Position numbers and translations under genes: made by a program. A stretch of DNA of 64,000 bases from Hymenopellis radicata (taxonomy: Eukaryota > Basidiomycota > Agaricomycetes > Agaricales > Physalacriaceae): contig JADNRX010000014.1 of NCBI GenBank assembly GCA_015501595.1, positions 1-64,000 on the forward strand, written 5' to 3'. The notes below the pieces were generated by a model that was given only the letters and a program-made list of their open reading frames with translations, was not told the DNA's origin and ran no database searches. Below are positions 36,043 through 46,995 of the stretch, piece by piece; the first letter of the stretch is position 1; each line of letters starts with the position of its first letter.

Positions 36043-37692
36043 ATGGGTATCAAAGGTCTCACTGGACTCATCTCAGAACACGCTCCCCAGGCAATAAAGG
36101 AACATGAAATCAAGACTCTTTTCGGCCGCAAAGTCGCTATCGACGCGTCCATGTCAATCTACCAGTTCCTCATCGCTGTGCGTCAACGGGACGGCGAAAT
36201 GCTCACCAATGACTCGGGCGAGACAACCAGTCATCTGATGGGCTTCTTCTATCGTACGATACGGATAGTGGAGAACGGTATCAAGCCGGCGTATGTATTT
36301 GACGGCAAACCGCCTGAGTTGAAGAAGGGTGTGGTGCGTGTCTCACGCCAATCGTTCAATTTCGCTCTCACGCGATATTTCAGCTTTCAAAACGCCTAGC
36401 CAGACGCGAAGAAGCAAAGGAAGAAGGAGAAGAGGCTAAAGAGACGGGCACCACTGAGGACGTTGACCGGTTTTCGCGCCGGACGGTCAAGGTTACACGG
36501 GAGCACAATGAGGAATGTCGACGACTATTGGGACTCATGGGTATCCCTGTTGTTATTGTAAGTCCTCTGCGCGTATACTCTCAGCGTTTCTCACGCGTCG
36601 CAAAGGCGCCTTCTGAGGCTGAAGCGCAATGTGCTGAACTTGCACGCGGTGGAAAGGTCTATGCTGCAGGCTCGGAGGATATGGATACCCTAACGTTTTC
36701 TGCACCCATTTTATTTCGACACCTAACCTTCTCCGAAGCCAAGAAGCAACCTATAAGTGAGATTAATCTCAAGGCAGCTTTGGAAGGACTCGGTATGGAC
36801 ATGGACACGGTGAGACTTGTTCCATTGAATCTGACACGCAATACTCATGACCGGTAGTTTATTGATCTCTGTATTCTTCTCGGATGTGATTACTTGGAGC
36901 CTATCAAGGGTGTAGGCCCGAAGTCTGCTCTTAAATTAATACGAGAACATGGGAGTTTGCAGAATATTATCAAATACCTTCGCGCAAAGTAAGATAATGC
37001 ATTTCTCGTCGTGACCTTCCATCTGATTTGTTATGATAGACAAGCTGAAAAGGAGGAAGCTGCAGCCGTTTCTGAAGAGGAGGAGGATGACCCGCCGGCC
37101 GCCACTTCCGACGTCGAACGACCAGACGATGATTCGGACGCGGAAGAGGCCAAACCAAAACCAAAACCCAAGAAGAAGAAGGGTAAAGGCAAGGCAGGTG
37201 TTGTTGTACCAGAGGACTGGCCTTGGGAAGAGGCCAAAAAGGTCTTCAAGAAGCCCGACGTGACTCCGGCAGATGATATCGAGGTAATTCGCGACATTAT
37301 TGCCTCCACCTATATTCACGCGTCACTCTAGCTGGAATGGAAGAATCCTGATGTAGATGGCCTGGTCAAGTTCCTTGTGACTGAAAAAGGCTTCAAGTTC
37401 GTACCGTGCCTTGTTTCAATCGAGCTAACTGACATGTTTTACAGTGAGGAGCGCGTCAGAAAAGGGGCAGAGAAGTTGACAAAGTTCCTGAACGCAAAAC
37501 AGCAAGGCAGGCTAGATGGTTTTTTCACTGTAAAAGCAAAGGAAGACACAGGCAAGAAGGGCAAGGAGACTGCGACGAAGGGCAAGCGGAAGGTCGTTAT
37601 ATCTTGCTACATGATTGAGTCCAACACTGATGTTTGTGCAGGCAGATAAGGACGATGGGGCTAAGGGGAAGAAGGCTCGTACGAAAAAGTGA
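36043..37692 (+). CDS. RAD27: Flap endonuclease 1
   Basis: FEN1 family structure-specific nuclease that removes 5' flaps during Okazaki-fragment maturation and base excision repair in the nucleus. N-terminal XPG domain: [60 protein letters not shown] and [17 protein letters not shown] domain: [40 protein letters not shown]. Then [20 protein letters not shown] (helix-hairpin-helix and metal ligands). The tail has the PCNA-binding motif [11 protein letters not shown] followed by a basic stretch ending ARTKK. Inside the C-terminal half, between LRAK and [12 protein letters not shown], lies an insertion of about 60 residues rich in Glu/Asp and then Lys/Pro. About seven short introns; the frame is intact. 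Confidence 0.95.
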
Positions 37693-38128
37693 TGATCTAT
37701 TCTGGTATACATTATTTTCTCTATTCTACTGCATGTATACTACGTTTGATTGTTCTGAACAACGTGAAAAGCGCGTTGAATGTGCATGGTGAACCGGGGG
37801 TTCGGTGTCTGTAAGTATGTCTATATCCCCTTGGACCTGGTCGCTGGCGCAGCGACCTTGGCATGAAGCATGAAGCGTTTTATCGACCGTCATCTCCTCT
37901 TTCCTTTCTCCTCTCTGTCTGTTTGACGAGCATGATTATTTGCACCCTCTTCGAAGACGACGCGACGGCTATTTCATAGATACGGTTCCCACGCCATTTT
38001 GACATGACGGTCTTCGATCTCGAGACTCGAGGCCGTGTTGTTTTGTTCCTGCATCACTACCTCGAACAGGTTCTATTATAGCCTTTCACTGGCTACTGTC
38101 GCTCTTTACCACACACCTGCCACACACC
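37693..38128. other. Intergenic, FEN1 3' end to RlpA-like gene
   Basis: Holds the FEN1 3' region and the promoter of the following secreted-protein gene. CT-rich tracts occur at about 37890-37920 and 38035-38110, as is common upstream of fungal starts. No gene or RNA is recognised. Confidence 0.5.
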
Positions 38129-39206
38129 ATGCATATTCCACTCGTGTCGACTCTTTTTCTTGCTTTCCTCCTGCCCACACTAGCCGCGGAGCACCACCGT
38201 GTAGTCAGGTCGCGACATAACGGCCGTGCTGTAGCCAACAGAAGCCACCCGTTCACCGTGCATCACCCGAAGCTGAGTGCCCGCTCGTCCTTTACCTACT
38301 ACGAGGCCGGTCTGTGAGTCTTGTCTTTTTCGGTACTTTTTGGGCGCTATTCACCACTTTGCTTTCAGAGGCGCGTGCGGTGGCACAAATTCGGGGAGCG
38401 ATTTCGTGCGTTTCCAAGCTCTACTTGATTCAATACCCATCTCAATTTTCCGTATAGATTGTAGCCATGAGTGCCCAAGTATGTCGTTGATGACAATGAT
38501 CGCGACTCCTGCTCATGAATGCCTGTAGGACTGGGACAATGGCGCGCACTGTAACGCGCAGATAACTATCTCCATCAACGGCAAAAGCACGCAGGCCACT
38601 ATCGTCGATGAGGTGTGTGTTGGCCTCCATTTTCAACTCAATCATTCATGTCATGTGCTAGTGCATGGGATGTCCTTCCGGCGATCTTGACTTTTCTGAG
38701 GGTCTTTTCAAATACTTTGGTGACACTAGTCAAGGCGTTCTCAGTGGATCATGGTCCTACGGAAGCGGACAGGCGCCTTCGCCCACCAGCACCTGGCAAG
38801 CGCCAACCAGCACTTCACAGTGGACCCCTCCGTCGTCCTCCAGCAGTGCTTGGACTCCGTCGTCGTCTTCTGCACCGTCGTCCTCAGTCACGCCTACCTC
38901 ATGTACGTTTTCCGCAGAGCACCAGTTTCGGGACGAGTTGCAACGGGCTTTTGCGGTCTTATTCTGTCCGTGCAACTCGTCACGAAGCTGGTGTATCGCC
39001 TCAACCTCGACAATTTGCTAACTCCGTCCGTAGCCGTCGTTTCCAGTAGCATCGCGTCGTCGTCTGCTGTATCTTCAGCAGTGAGCTCCGCTGCTCCCAG
39101 CGCCTCAAGCCTCCCCCAGGATACTGGTCTTGTCAATGTCCTCAATATCCTGATGGTGCAGATGGGCAATGTTGCTCTCTCTGGGCAGATCGCTTCCAAC
39201 AACTAG
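38129..39206 (+). CDS. Secreted RlpA-like (double-psi beta-barrel) protein
   Basis: Secreted protein of the RlpA/expansin-like group often annotated as riboflavin aldehyde-forming enzyme in mushrooms. The signal peptide is MHIPLVSTLFLAFLLPTLAA. The barrel is split over small exons: SFTYYEAGL, GACGGTNSGSDF, IVAMSAQDWDNGAHCNAQIT, SINGKSTQATIVDECMGCPS and DLDFSEGLFKYFGD. DECxGC with the following LDFSEGLF is the family hallmark. A Ser/Thr/Pro-rich linker (APSPTSTWQAPTSTSQWTPP) follows and the C-terminus (SLPQDTGLVNVLNILMVQMG) is not clearly a GPI signal. A 130-nt intron joins PTS to VVSSSIASSS. It probably loosens or binds wall polymers; no enzymatic activity is assured. The 357 bp to the next gene hold nothing recognised. 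Confidence 0.82.
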
Positions 39207-39563
39207 AATGGTCTGCTGTTATATCTTACACCCGTGAGACTAAAGTGTTTTTAATTTACCGGTTTACCTGTTCTTGGTTATTGACTTGGGTTGAAAGTCA
39301 TTGAATTCTCGTAGCCTAAGCTAAGGAGCCTTTCGATATCATCGTTTGAATTCAGCGTGGCGCGCTACTTGTGTTCAACACAAGCTCAAGGTCCCAGCAA
39401 GTCATTTATGTACTCATGATCCGAATTGAAGACACTCAACACTGGTCTACTAATTGACGAAACTGACGCTGGCCGAGGGGCACCCTTGTGTGGCAGTGTT
39501 CGCGTATAGGATCAATATTAGTGTAATTTCTCTGTCAACGACCGTCACCATCAGACCACCACC

Positions 39564-40776
39564 ATGTCATTTTTCTCCAGGCGAAATGATAAAACCATGA
39601 TCCCCCCCGTCGAGTCTGCACGCTACGCTGCGCCGTCGTCGAACAGCACCTCCCCTCGGCCCTCCTACCGCTCGAACGCGACTACCTACGTCCCCAGCCG
39701 TGATGGTGATCCTTACAACGCACCTCCCAGTGCTCCGTACTCCAGCAAAGGACAGGCTGCCGACCCGTACGCAGATTCATATTCTGTCGACAAGTACAGC
39801 CGGAGCAACGGCGTCGGCGATGTCTATTCTCGTGGGGGCGGCGAGCTTGACAAAGACCGCAACGAATTGTTCGCCGGATACAATCCTCAGAAAGGTGGCT
39901 CCGGCCGCTTCTTCGACGGCCCATCTGTTCGAGACCCTCCTCCTGGCGAGGAGAACGACGAAGACGTTGAAGGCATAAAGCAACAGACGAGATTCGTTAA
40001 GCAAGAGAGTGTAAACTCTACACGAAATGCTCTCCGCATGGCCCGCGAGGCGGAGGAAACTGCCCGCAACACTCTGGGCCGGCTCGGTGACCAGTCAGGT
40101 ATGCCCCATCTCGCTTCTTTGTTCTTTACTTATACTAATACTAACAATACAGAGAAATTGGCCAGCACAGAGCGTCACCTCGATGTCTCCAAAGGACACT
40201 CCGCCCGCGCTGACGATAGAACTGATGAATTGAAGAAGCTCAACCGGTCTATCTTCCGTCCTGCTATTACTTTCAACAAAGACTCGAAACGTCGTGCCCA
40301 AGAACAGAAAATTCAGGCTCGATACGACGAGGAGAGAAATGAAAGGGAGAAAGCGCTGATAGATATTCGTGACACGCAGAACCGCCTTGGGCGGGCCCAG
40401 ACGTACGGACGCCGAGATGACGGAGACGACGAGGAAGGTATTGCTAGTCGGTATAGGTCGGAGGCTCAAACGGCCGCCAGAAAGGAGCAGCGGAAACGGT
40501 TCCAGTTCGAGTCGACGGGGTCTGATGATGAGATGGAGGATGAAATCGACGACAACTTGAACGAGATTGGCGATATGACAAAACGTCTGAAGGCTTTGGG
40601 TATGGCCATGGGCGAAGAGCTCAACTCCCAGAACCAGCGTATCGACACACTTGAGAAGAAGACGGTTGGCTTGGATAACAAGATCTTCCGCAACACTGAA
40701 AGGGTGCGTGTGTCAATGAGTATTTGGACTCTTTACTGAACTTGTGCCCGTCTTACAGCTCAAGAAGATCAAGTAG
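39564..40776 (+). CDS. SEC9: SNAP-25 family t-SNARE Sec9
   Basis: Plasma-membrane Qb/Qc SNARE that pairs with Sso-type syntaxin and synaptobrevin in exocytosis. Residues 1-130 are Ser/Tyr/Pro-rich (MSFFSRRNDKTMIPPVESAR), as in fungal Sec9. The first SNARE helix runs from about IKQQTRFVKQESVNSTRNAL through ARNTLGRLGDQS and, after an intron (about 40098-40152), EKLASTERHLDVSKGHS. A long charged linker follows (RRAQEQKIQARYDEERNERE). The second SNARE helix is DDNLNEIGDMTKRLKALGMA, LNSQNQRIDTLEKKTVGLDN, IFRNTERLKKIK. The last five codons (LKKIK) lie in a separate tiny exon ending at 40776. There is no palmitoylation cysteine cluster in the linker, as in yeast Sec9. Confidence 0.93.
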
Positions 40777-41258
40777 ACGTTTATTTCTTGTGATGGTGCT
40801 GCTCATATACCCTGGAAAGAGGCGTGTCCTGTCTCGGAGACGACGCTGTGGAAACCTTTTATGGGCGCGGTCGAATTCCCTCTGTCTTTTAATGGGATAC
40901 AATATTTATGTTGGTAGTTGTGCGTGGATCTCTTAATTGTTCTCTTGCATACCATTTGTTTAGAATTTACGGTTTGCTTGATACGTGATTGAGGCTTTGG
41001 TACTGAGTTACTATTCGTAGTTCGTATTGATGATCATCAGCACTTTTGCTGCCGAGCCTGCCGGGCCCTGCGATCGAATATCTGCTGCCTTGCGGCTTCC
41101 TCAGCCCTGCCTCTCGACCACAACGTTCATCAGCATGGCCTGCAATTAAGGTGTCAACGACGCTCTTTCGCTGTAATATCAGCTTCTTTCTTGACGAAAC
41201 CTCACTATCTATGATTTTGAACGAACTGCCGCCCTTGAATTGTCATTTACAACGAAAA
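40777..41258. other. Intergenic, SEC9 to CCCH gene
   Basis: No gene or RNA recognised; short open frames only. It contains the SEC9 3' region and the promoter of the zinc-finger gene. Confidence 0.45.
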
Positions 41259-43119
41259 TGGACGAAGAGAAATCGATAGAAAAAAACCCCATTGGAGTCT
41301 GGTTAGTCGTTCAACCATCTCGTGTTGCGCACTCTCACAGTCGACTCCGTTCAGGCGTCACTTAATATCTGAACAAACAGGTAGAAGGCAGCATGCTTTG
41401 TATATTGTCTTTCAGGTGCTCACCGCGCTTCCAAGAGCTTTTCAGTAAAACGGTCCTAGAAAATGAGAGTCTGGTTATCCGCAACCGTGAGCTCGAGCGC
41501 GAGGTCATGGTGTGGAAACAAGCACTAGCCAAGGCCGACGGGGATCAAGAGACGGTTCAGAAAAACGCGAACATCTTGGGGCAGCAAGTATACGAATTGC
41601 AACAGCAGATTCGCTCTTTGCACGTACGCCCAAATGTATATTTGTCGACGACTGACTGAAGGTTCCTGTTAGGAGGATCACCCTATCATTCTTGTCATCA
41701 TCGATGGCGATGGAAATATATTCGCTGACGAGCTTCTTCGTCAGGGTAGAGTAGGCGGACGAAATGTGAGGATTTTCCCGTGCGCAGCAACCTGTCCTGA
41801 ATTACTTCCCCAAGGCCGCCACCTTATTAACCAAAGGCATTACGGAAAACATCACTTACATCAATGGACGTGTCGCATCCCGAGCACGTCTTTGGGTTAC
41901 CGTTTATTGCAATAAGCAAGGCCTATCGGAAACACTTTGCAACAACAACATCTGCACGGCGGAGGACTTCGAAGGCTTCTGCATAGGATTTAACCAGGCC
42001 ACTCCATTATTTTCCATCATCGATGTTGGTCCAGGAAAAGAAGCTGCGGATGCCAAAATCAAAGGTAAGGGCGTGTATACTGCTAAGGAGTCCACATCGC
42101 TCAACCGTGTGCCAGAATACCTTCGTGTATTTTCCCTACTACCACAGATGGCTTTGATCTATTTTGGTGGTGCGTTCGAGTTTCGCCCGTCCTTGTCTAG
42201 CAATACCAATCTCATCCCAGGCGGTCATGATAACGGGTACTCGTCGACCCTGGCGTCGCTGGAAACCGAAGGGTTGCTCGACAAAGTTATCCTCCTCCAC
42301 GGATATAAAGAGTTGGCGCTGGAACTGCAACATCTTAGGCTCCCAGCCGTCCACATAGACGGTCTATTTCGACCGACTAAAGTGCCATCGCACACAACGA
42401 AGTTTAAAAACTATAAAACGTCCCCGGAGAACCACCAAGAAGCAGAAGACGCTGGACGCAAGAGGAAGATGAAACCAGGTGTCGTACGTATATTCACTCA
42501 CGATTGGAGACGATGTTTACTGATTGGCTTATGATAGCCCATGAATAAGCGTCAGTCATCTTGCCACGTTCCCGCACAACGGTCCTGACAAAGTTTTAGA
42601 AAATCCGGTTCCATGCACGTTCTTCTATTTGGGAACATGCAACAAAGGCGCGAAATGCGCCTACAGTCATGACTACGAGCTTACGCCAGAGAACTACGAG
42701 GAGATGCGTCGCTTAGCGAAAAGATTTCCTTGCGCAATGATTAATAAAGGTCATTCTATCATTTCTCGTGCTGTCAAGGCTTGTCCTTACAGCTCAATAG
42801 GAAAAACATGTCCGCTGGGGGACGATTGTTTCAGCAGTCACAATTGCCCCCACGGAAAGAACTGTTCATGGCTGAAGCAAGGGAAATGCCGCTTCCTTGG
42901 AAGTGAGTTTTTTTTTCAGAGTCAATAGACGTCTCACTTATCGGCACTTCAGAGGACATGCATAACAAGAAGTCTTCTCATCATGAACACCAGAGGAGCT
43001 CGTCGAAGTCATCTGCGTCCTCGAGCAGTCAAGTGCCTTTGATGTTCCAGTTTATGGGGGAGGCTTCGCCGTCTCACTCAATCGATAGTTCACAGGCCGA
43101 GCAGGCTATCAATTACTAG
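41259..43119 (+). CDS. Tandem CCCH zinc-finger protein with N-terminal NYN-like domain
   Basis: Probable RNA-binding protein. The start at 41259 (MDEEKSIEKNPIGVW) is provisional; it joins SPRFQELFSKTVLENESLVI, a coiled coil (RELEREVMVWKQALAKADGD), then a domain beginning HPIILVIIDGDGNIFADELL. That domain continues GRVGGRNAATLLTKGITENI, ARLWVTVYCNKQGLSETLCN, FCIGFNQATPLFSIIDVGPG, KEYLRVFSLLPQMALIYFGG and GHDNGYSSTLASLETEGLLD. The acidic IDGDGN start and the later DVGPGKEAAD resemble NYN/PIN-type nuclease folds, but activity is not shown. The C-terminus has CCCH fingers: C-x7-C-x5-C-x3-H at CTFFYLGTCNKGAKCAYSH, C-x8-C-x5-C-x3-H at CPYSSIGKTCPLGDDC, and a third C-rich unit CPHGKNCSWLKQGKC. It ends with a His/Ser-rich tail. 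About eight introns. Confidence 0.8.
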
Positions 43120-43211
43120 GCTGAGTATAGAAATATTTACTTTACATTCGGTAACGGAACCTTCGCCAAGTAAGAAGCTCAAAATTGGTACAGTCTGAAC
43201 GGGCAACGCCA

Positions 43212-43397
43212 CACAGAAACGCGTCCTGTCACAGTCATGTGATCAGACATCACCGGCCGCGTAATTTCCCACGGATGCATTTTGTTTTCTCCCAATCTCT
43301 CAAAATGGTGTCTGAATATGAAAGACAGCGCGACGCTAACATTGCTCGGTTCGTAAACATACATTCTAGGACAGTTCATCTGAAACTCAGTCGTCTT
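43212..43397 (+). pseudogene. Truncated copy of the SRA gene 5' end
   Basis: This stretch is a diverged duplicate of 48481-48688: the proximal promoter, leader, ATG (43305), first coding exon and intron 1 of the SRA-YDG gene. Both begin CACAGAAACGCGTCCTGTCA and both encode MVSEYERQRDANIAR. Differences are point changes and small gaps (for example ATATTGAGG only in the second copy). After the intron-like region the similarity ends and no SRA exons follow; the open frame closes after 45 codons. The copy may still act as a promoter. Confidence 0.85.
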
Positions 43398-43639
43398 GTG
43401 GCCGCAGGCACCAGTCTCGCTTTTTCGAATTCTCCGAGGTAGCTGGGATGCCTGAACGAGCAATACGATTGTCATCCACACTTTCTAACGCCGCCTTGGC
43501 CCCTGTTAAAGCCTACACGCCACTCAACGTTGGCTGACGTCCGCAGCGAATCTGGCAGCCTGCGGAAAGATGCCTTATCAATGGACGAAATCCTTACCCA
43601 TAAAAGTCCTGCGAGTTTGGGTCGACGATACATACCCAT

Positions 43640-46177
43640 ATGCATCCAGCGCACCTCTTCCTAGCTCTACTCCTCACAAACTCTGCCGGTGCCTTGACTT
43701 CCACCGTGGTGCACGAGAAGCGGGTCGACCATCCATCGTTGATCCACTCTCGGCGCCTCGAAGGGGATGTAGAGGTCCCACTCAGAATCGGGCTGAAGCA
43801 GCAGAATACTGAAGACCTCGCCGAACACCTCCTGTCCGTTTCCGACCCACAGTCTCCGCATTTCGGACAGCACTGGTCTCCGGGAAAAGTCGCCCAGGTA
43901 TTCGCACCCTCAAACGAGAGCACAGACGCCGTCATTGCATGGCTCTCGGGGCAGGGTTCCGTGATCGCCTCCGCGTTAGCCACAACAAAGCCTGGATTCA
44001 TGTTGAGAACACGACTGTGGATGAGGTGGAGGCGCTGCTCAGCACCGAGTACCATGTCTATACACACGAATCTGGCGAGGAGCATGCGGGTGAGTTGTCG
44101 TTCATTAGGATTCGAATAACGAATAACCAAACTCATGGTTCGATAGCTTGTGATTCCTACTCCCTCCCTGCCCACATCGCCCACCACATCGACATTATCA
44201 CACCAACTGTTCAGCCTAACATCAAACTGGGATCAAGTTCAACTCACCCCTCTAAAAGATCAATTCCTCCAAGAAAGCGCTCTGCTCCAGTTCTTCCAGC
44301 CGGATGCGATCAAGCGTTCACCCCGGCGTGCATTCGCTCCCTGTATAACATGACGTACGTTCCAAAGGCCACGGATCGAAATAGCTTTGGTATAGGTATG
44401 TAACCCCGATTATCCTGTCTTATTGAAACTGAACCACATATCGTTGGGCCCGTAGTCAGCCAGGCTCCCGCGACGTACCTCCAATCCGATCTGGATACCT
44501 TCTTCGCCAACTTCTCGCCAGCTTGGTCGGGAAGTCGCCCTTGTTTGTTTCAATAGACGGAGGTGAGTCGTCCCCGAGCAAGCTCTGCATGAACCCAATC
44601 GATTTGGCGATATGTACAGGGATTGTTGATGCTGTGGAAGGCACGGAGATTGGGGAGGACGGGTGGATTCTTCAATATACAATGACTTTGGTGGAGCCCC
44701 AGCCAGTCACCATGCTGCAAGTCGGGACCTTGATCACAGGTGCGACTCTCTCCGGCGGTCCATAACAGAAAGCTAAATGACCCAGGCAATTTCATCTCTT
44801 TTAACGAGTGGCTCGACGCAGTCGATGGTTCATACTGCACATCCGACGGCGGCGACGACCTCACGTACGATCCACAGTTCCCCAACCTCCCAATCGGCGA
44901 CTTCCAGGAGCACTCCTGCGGAACTGTCAAGCCTCCATATGTCATATCAAACTCGCGCGCGGACTTCGAGTATCGTCTCTCACCATTCTACACCCAACGC
45001 CAGTGCAACGAATTCGGAAAACATGGGCGTGACAGTGTTGTTTTCCGCGGGAAACTTTGGCGCGGCGGGCACGACCCGGGGATACTGTCTGACGATAACG
45101 GTTCGCTTCGTGTCCCTTTCGATAATGAGAATTATTTATCTATTGCATTCAATTCAGGTTCCGTCAACCTGAATGCGACGCATTTCAACCCCGGATGGCC
45201 CGCAACTTGTCCTTGGATAACATCCGTGGGTGGGACTCAGGTGAAGGCGAACGCCAGCGGAACATCCGCCAATGGCGTCGCATTGGAGGAAGTGTGGAAT
45301 CAAGACCTCACGCACGGATTTTGGGAGTCGGGCGGAGGAGGATTTAGTGCTAGTAATCGTTTCCCTATGCCGCAATATCAGAAGGCGGCCGTCAACTCGT
45401 TCTTGGGGAATTTGAAGAAGACAAATCCGGAACAATTGAACCACTTCAATCCTCGCGGGGTAACCAACCTTCTTCGCTTGCTTCCAAAATATTCAGCTGA
45501 ATTCTTCGCAGCGTGCGTATCCAGATATCAGCGCCAACGCGTGAGTCGCCTCAACACTTCGCCGGTATTTCCGGCACTTACTGCATTTCTCAGAAACAAT
45601 TTCGTCGCTGTCGAGGACGGCGCGTTCTCTCTTGACAGTGGGACGTCCGGAGCAACACCGACTGTAGCGTCGATTATTACCTTGGTCAATGATGCAAGAC
45701 TGGCCGCTGGCAAATCCCCCGTTGGTGAGTCGACCCGGCTGAAATAAAGTTTCCGCTGTCAAACTGCAGTACAGGCTTCATTAATCCCAGTGTGAGGCGC
45801 AATATTATGTGTGCGGCTCCCAAGCTGACGTTGATTTAGATATATTCCCCGCATTTTGCTAGCGCTTTCAACGATATTGTGTCTGGAACCAGTCAGGGCT
45901 GCAAAGGATGTATGAAACTCTTGTTGCATTTTGACAACAATTTCTGATTTGTTGCTCTCAGGGCAAGGAGACAGAGGTGGGGGATTCCAAGCGTAAGCCC
46001 CAATATGTGACTTCATCCCGGAGAACAGTTGACCTTTTCGCTCAGTGTCCCGGGATGGGATGCAGCATCAGGTAGGCTATTCACAAAGTTTATTTCCCAA
46101 TGCTGAACTATGCTGTTCTAGGTCTTGGAACACCAAATTTGGGAGTTCTCATCGAGAAATGGTTGATGTTGCCGTGA
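43640..46177 (+). CDS. S53 family serine-carboxyl peptidase (sedolisin/TPP-like), interrupted by indels
   Basis: Secreted acid peptidase with propeptide. The signal peptide is MHPAHLFLALLLTNSAGALT. The Pro-kumamolisin activation domain follows: EVPLRIGLKQQNTEDLAEHL, SVSDPQSPHFGQHWSP, then AWIHVENTTVDEVEALLSTE. The mature part has PACIRSLYNMTYVPK, GIVDAVEGTEIGEDG, CGTVKPPYVISNS, GVTVLFSAGNFGAAG, FNPGWPATCPWITSVGGTQV, GGGGFSASNRFPMPQYQKAA, GRAYPDISANA, the nucleophile motif DSGTSGATPTVAS, FINPS, IYSPHFASAFNDIVSGTSQG and GLGTPNFGVLIEKWL. Breaks: one base missing in GGGG 43948-43951; one missing near 44520; one extra (or two missing) near 45018-45022 and one missing near 45091-45095. The family's E-x-x-x-D pair is not intact: GEDGWILQYTM has Ile where Asp is expected. 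The gene is possibly inactive as sequenced. Confidence 0.85.
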
Positions 46178-46995
46178 AAAGATGAGTTCAGTGTGGAGGT
46201 GAACTTTCTGTGCGGTGGGCTGTGTTTGAAAGTTCTCTTGGAGGACAGAGAGAAGAACTGAGGCAGGTTTCTTGAGCTCTGGTCGAAGAGTCTCAGTTAG
46301 GTTTGTCGTTTAATTATTATGCGGCTGTTGCTTGTAAACCCAAATTATTTATTGGGACCAATTCAATTAGATGGGCACCAAACAAAGGCAGAGAGACGCA
46401 CAATCTCTGATTATATAGAAATATATTCTCAGAGACTTCTGTTCGATTCGAGACAACCTATCATAAAGTTCAGAGTGAGTTTTTTGATCGAAAATTTCTC
46501 TCTCTTCCCTCATCACCTGGAAGTTTGGCAATTGAGAAATGACTCGATTGAATACTGGCTGATTCGCGATCCTCGTGGTTCGCACCGACCGTACTAAGGC
46601 CCCGCTGGAGCTACTTGAAAGTCAAACGTGCGATCCATTGAGCATTGACTTGCCTTAAGTAGAGGAATTTCCGACAAGTGCCGAAAATTTGGACTTGGTG
46701 GTCATTACTTTCCGAGTCACTTGGCTTCGGAATGAAGCATAGCGCAGTTCAGCAAATGATTTTCCAATTTCCAGGTTTGTTGCACTTCACAGGCAGCTGC
46801 AATGCATTCTTCGAAATCTAAGTAGAAATTGCCAAGATACCAAACGTACAGAGACTGGTGTAGAGCAAGACACGCAAGGAAATGTACCAACTGCTTCCAG
46901 ATTTAGGCTTAGGTTAAAGATGGTAAGTCAGTTTCCAAGAATTTATCAAACGTGAGGTCCCCGAGCGTGTTATCGATGTCCTGGGGCAACCTTGT
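46178..46995. other. Intergenic, S53 and HNH 3' ends
   Basis: Convergent 3' flanks of about 800 bp. Short open frames only, no repeat, RNA gene or conserved protein recognised. Confidence 0.5.

Noticed and set aside
41766..41790. Apparent 22-nt intron or frameshift in the CCCH gene after GRN
   Set aside because: A normal 49-nt intron (GTGAGG donor to a CCCAAG acceptor) joins GRN to AATLLTKG in frame, so no indel is needed.
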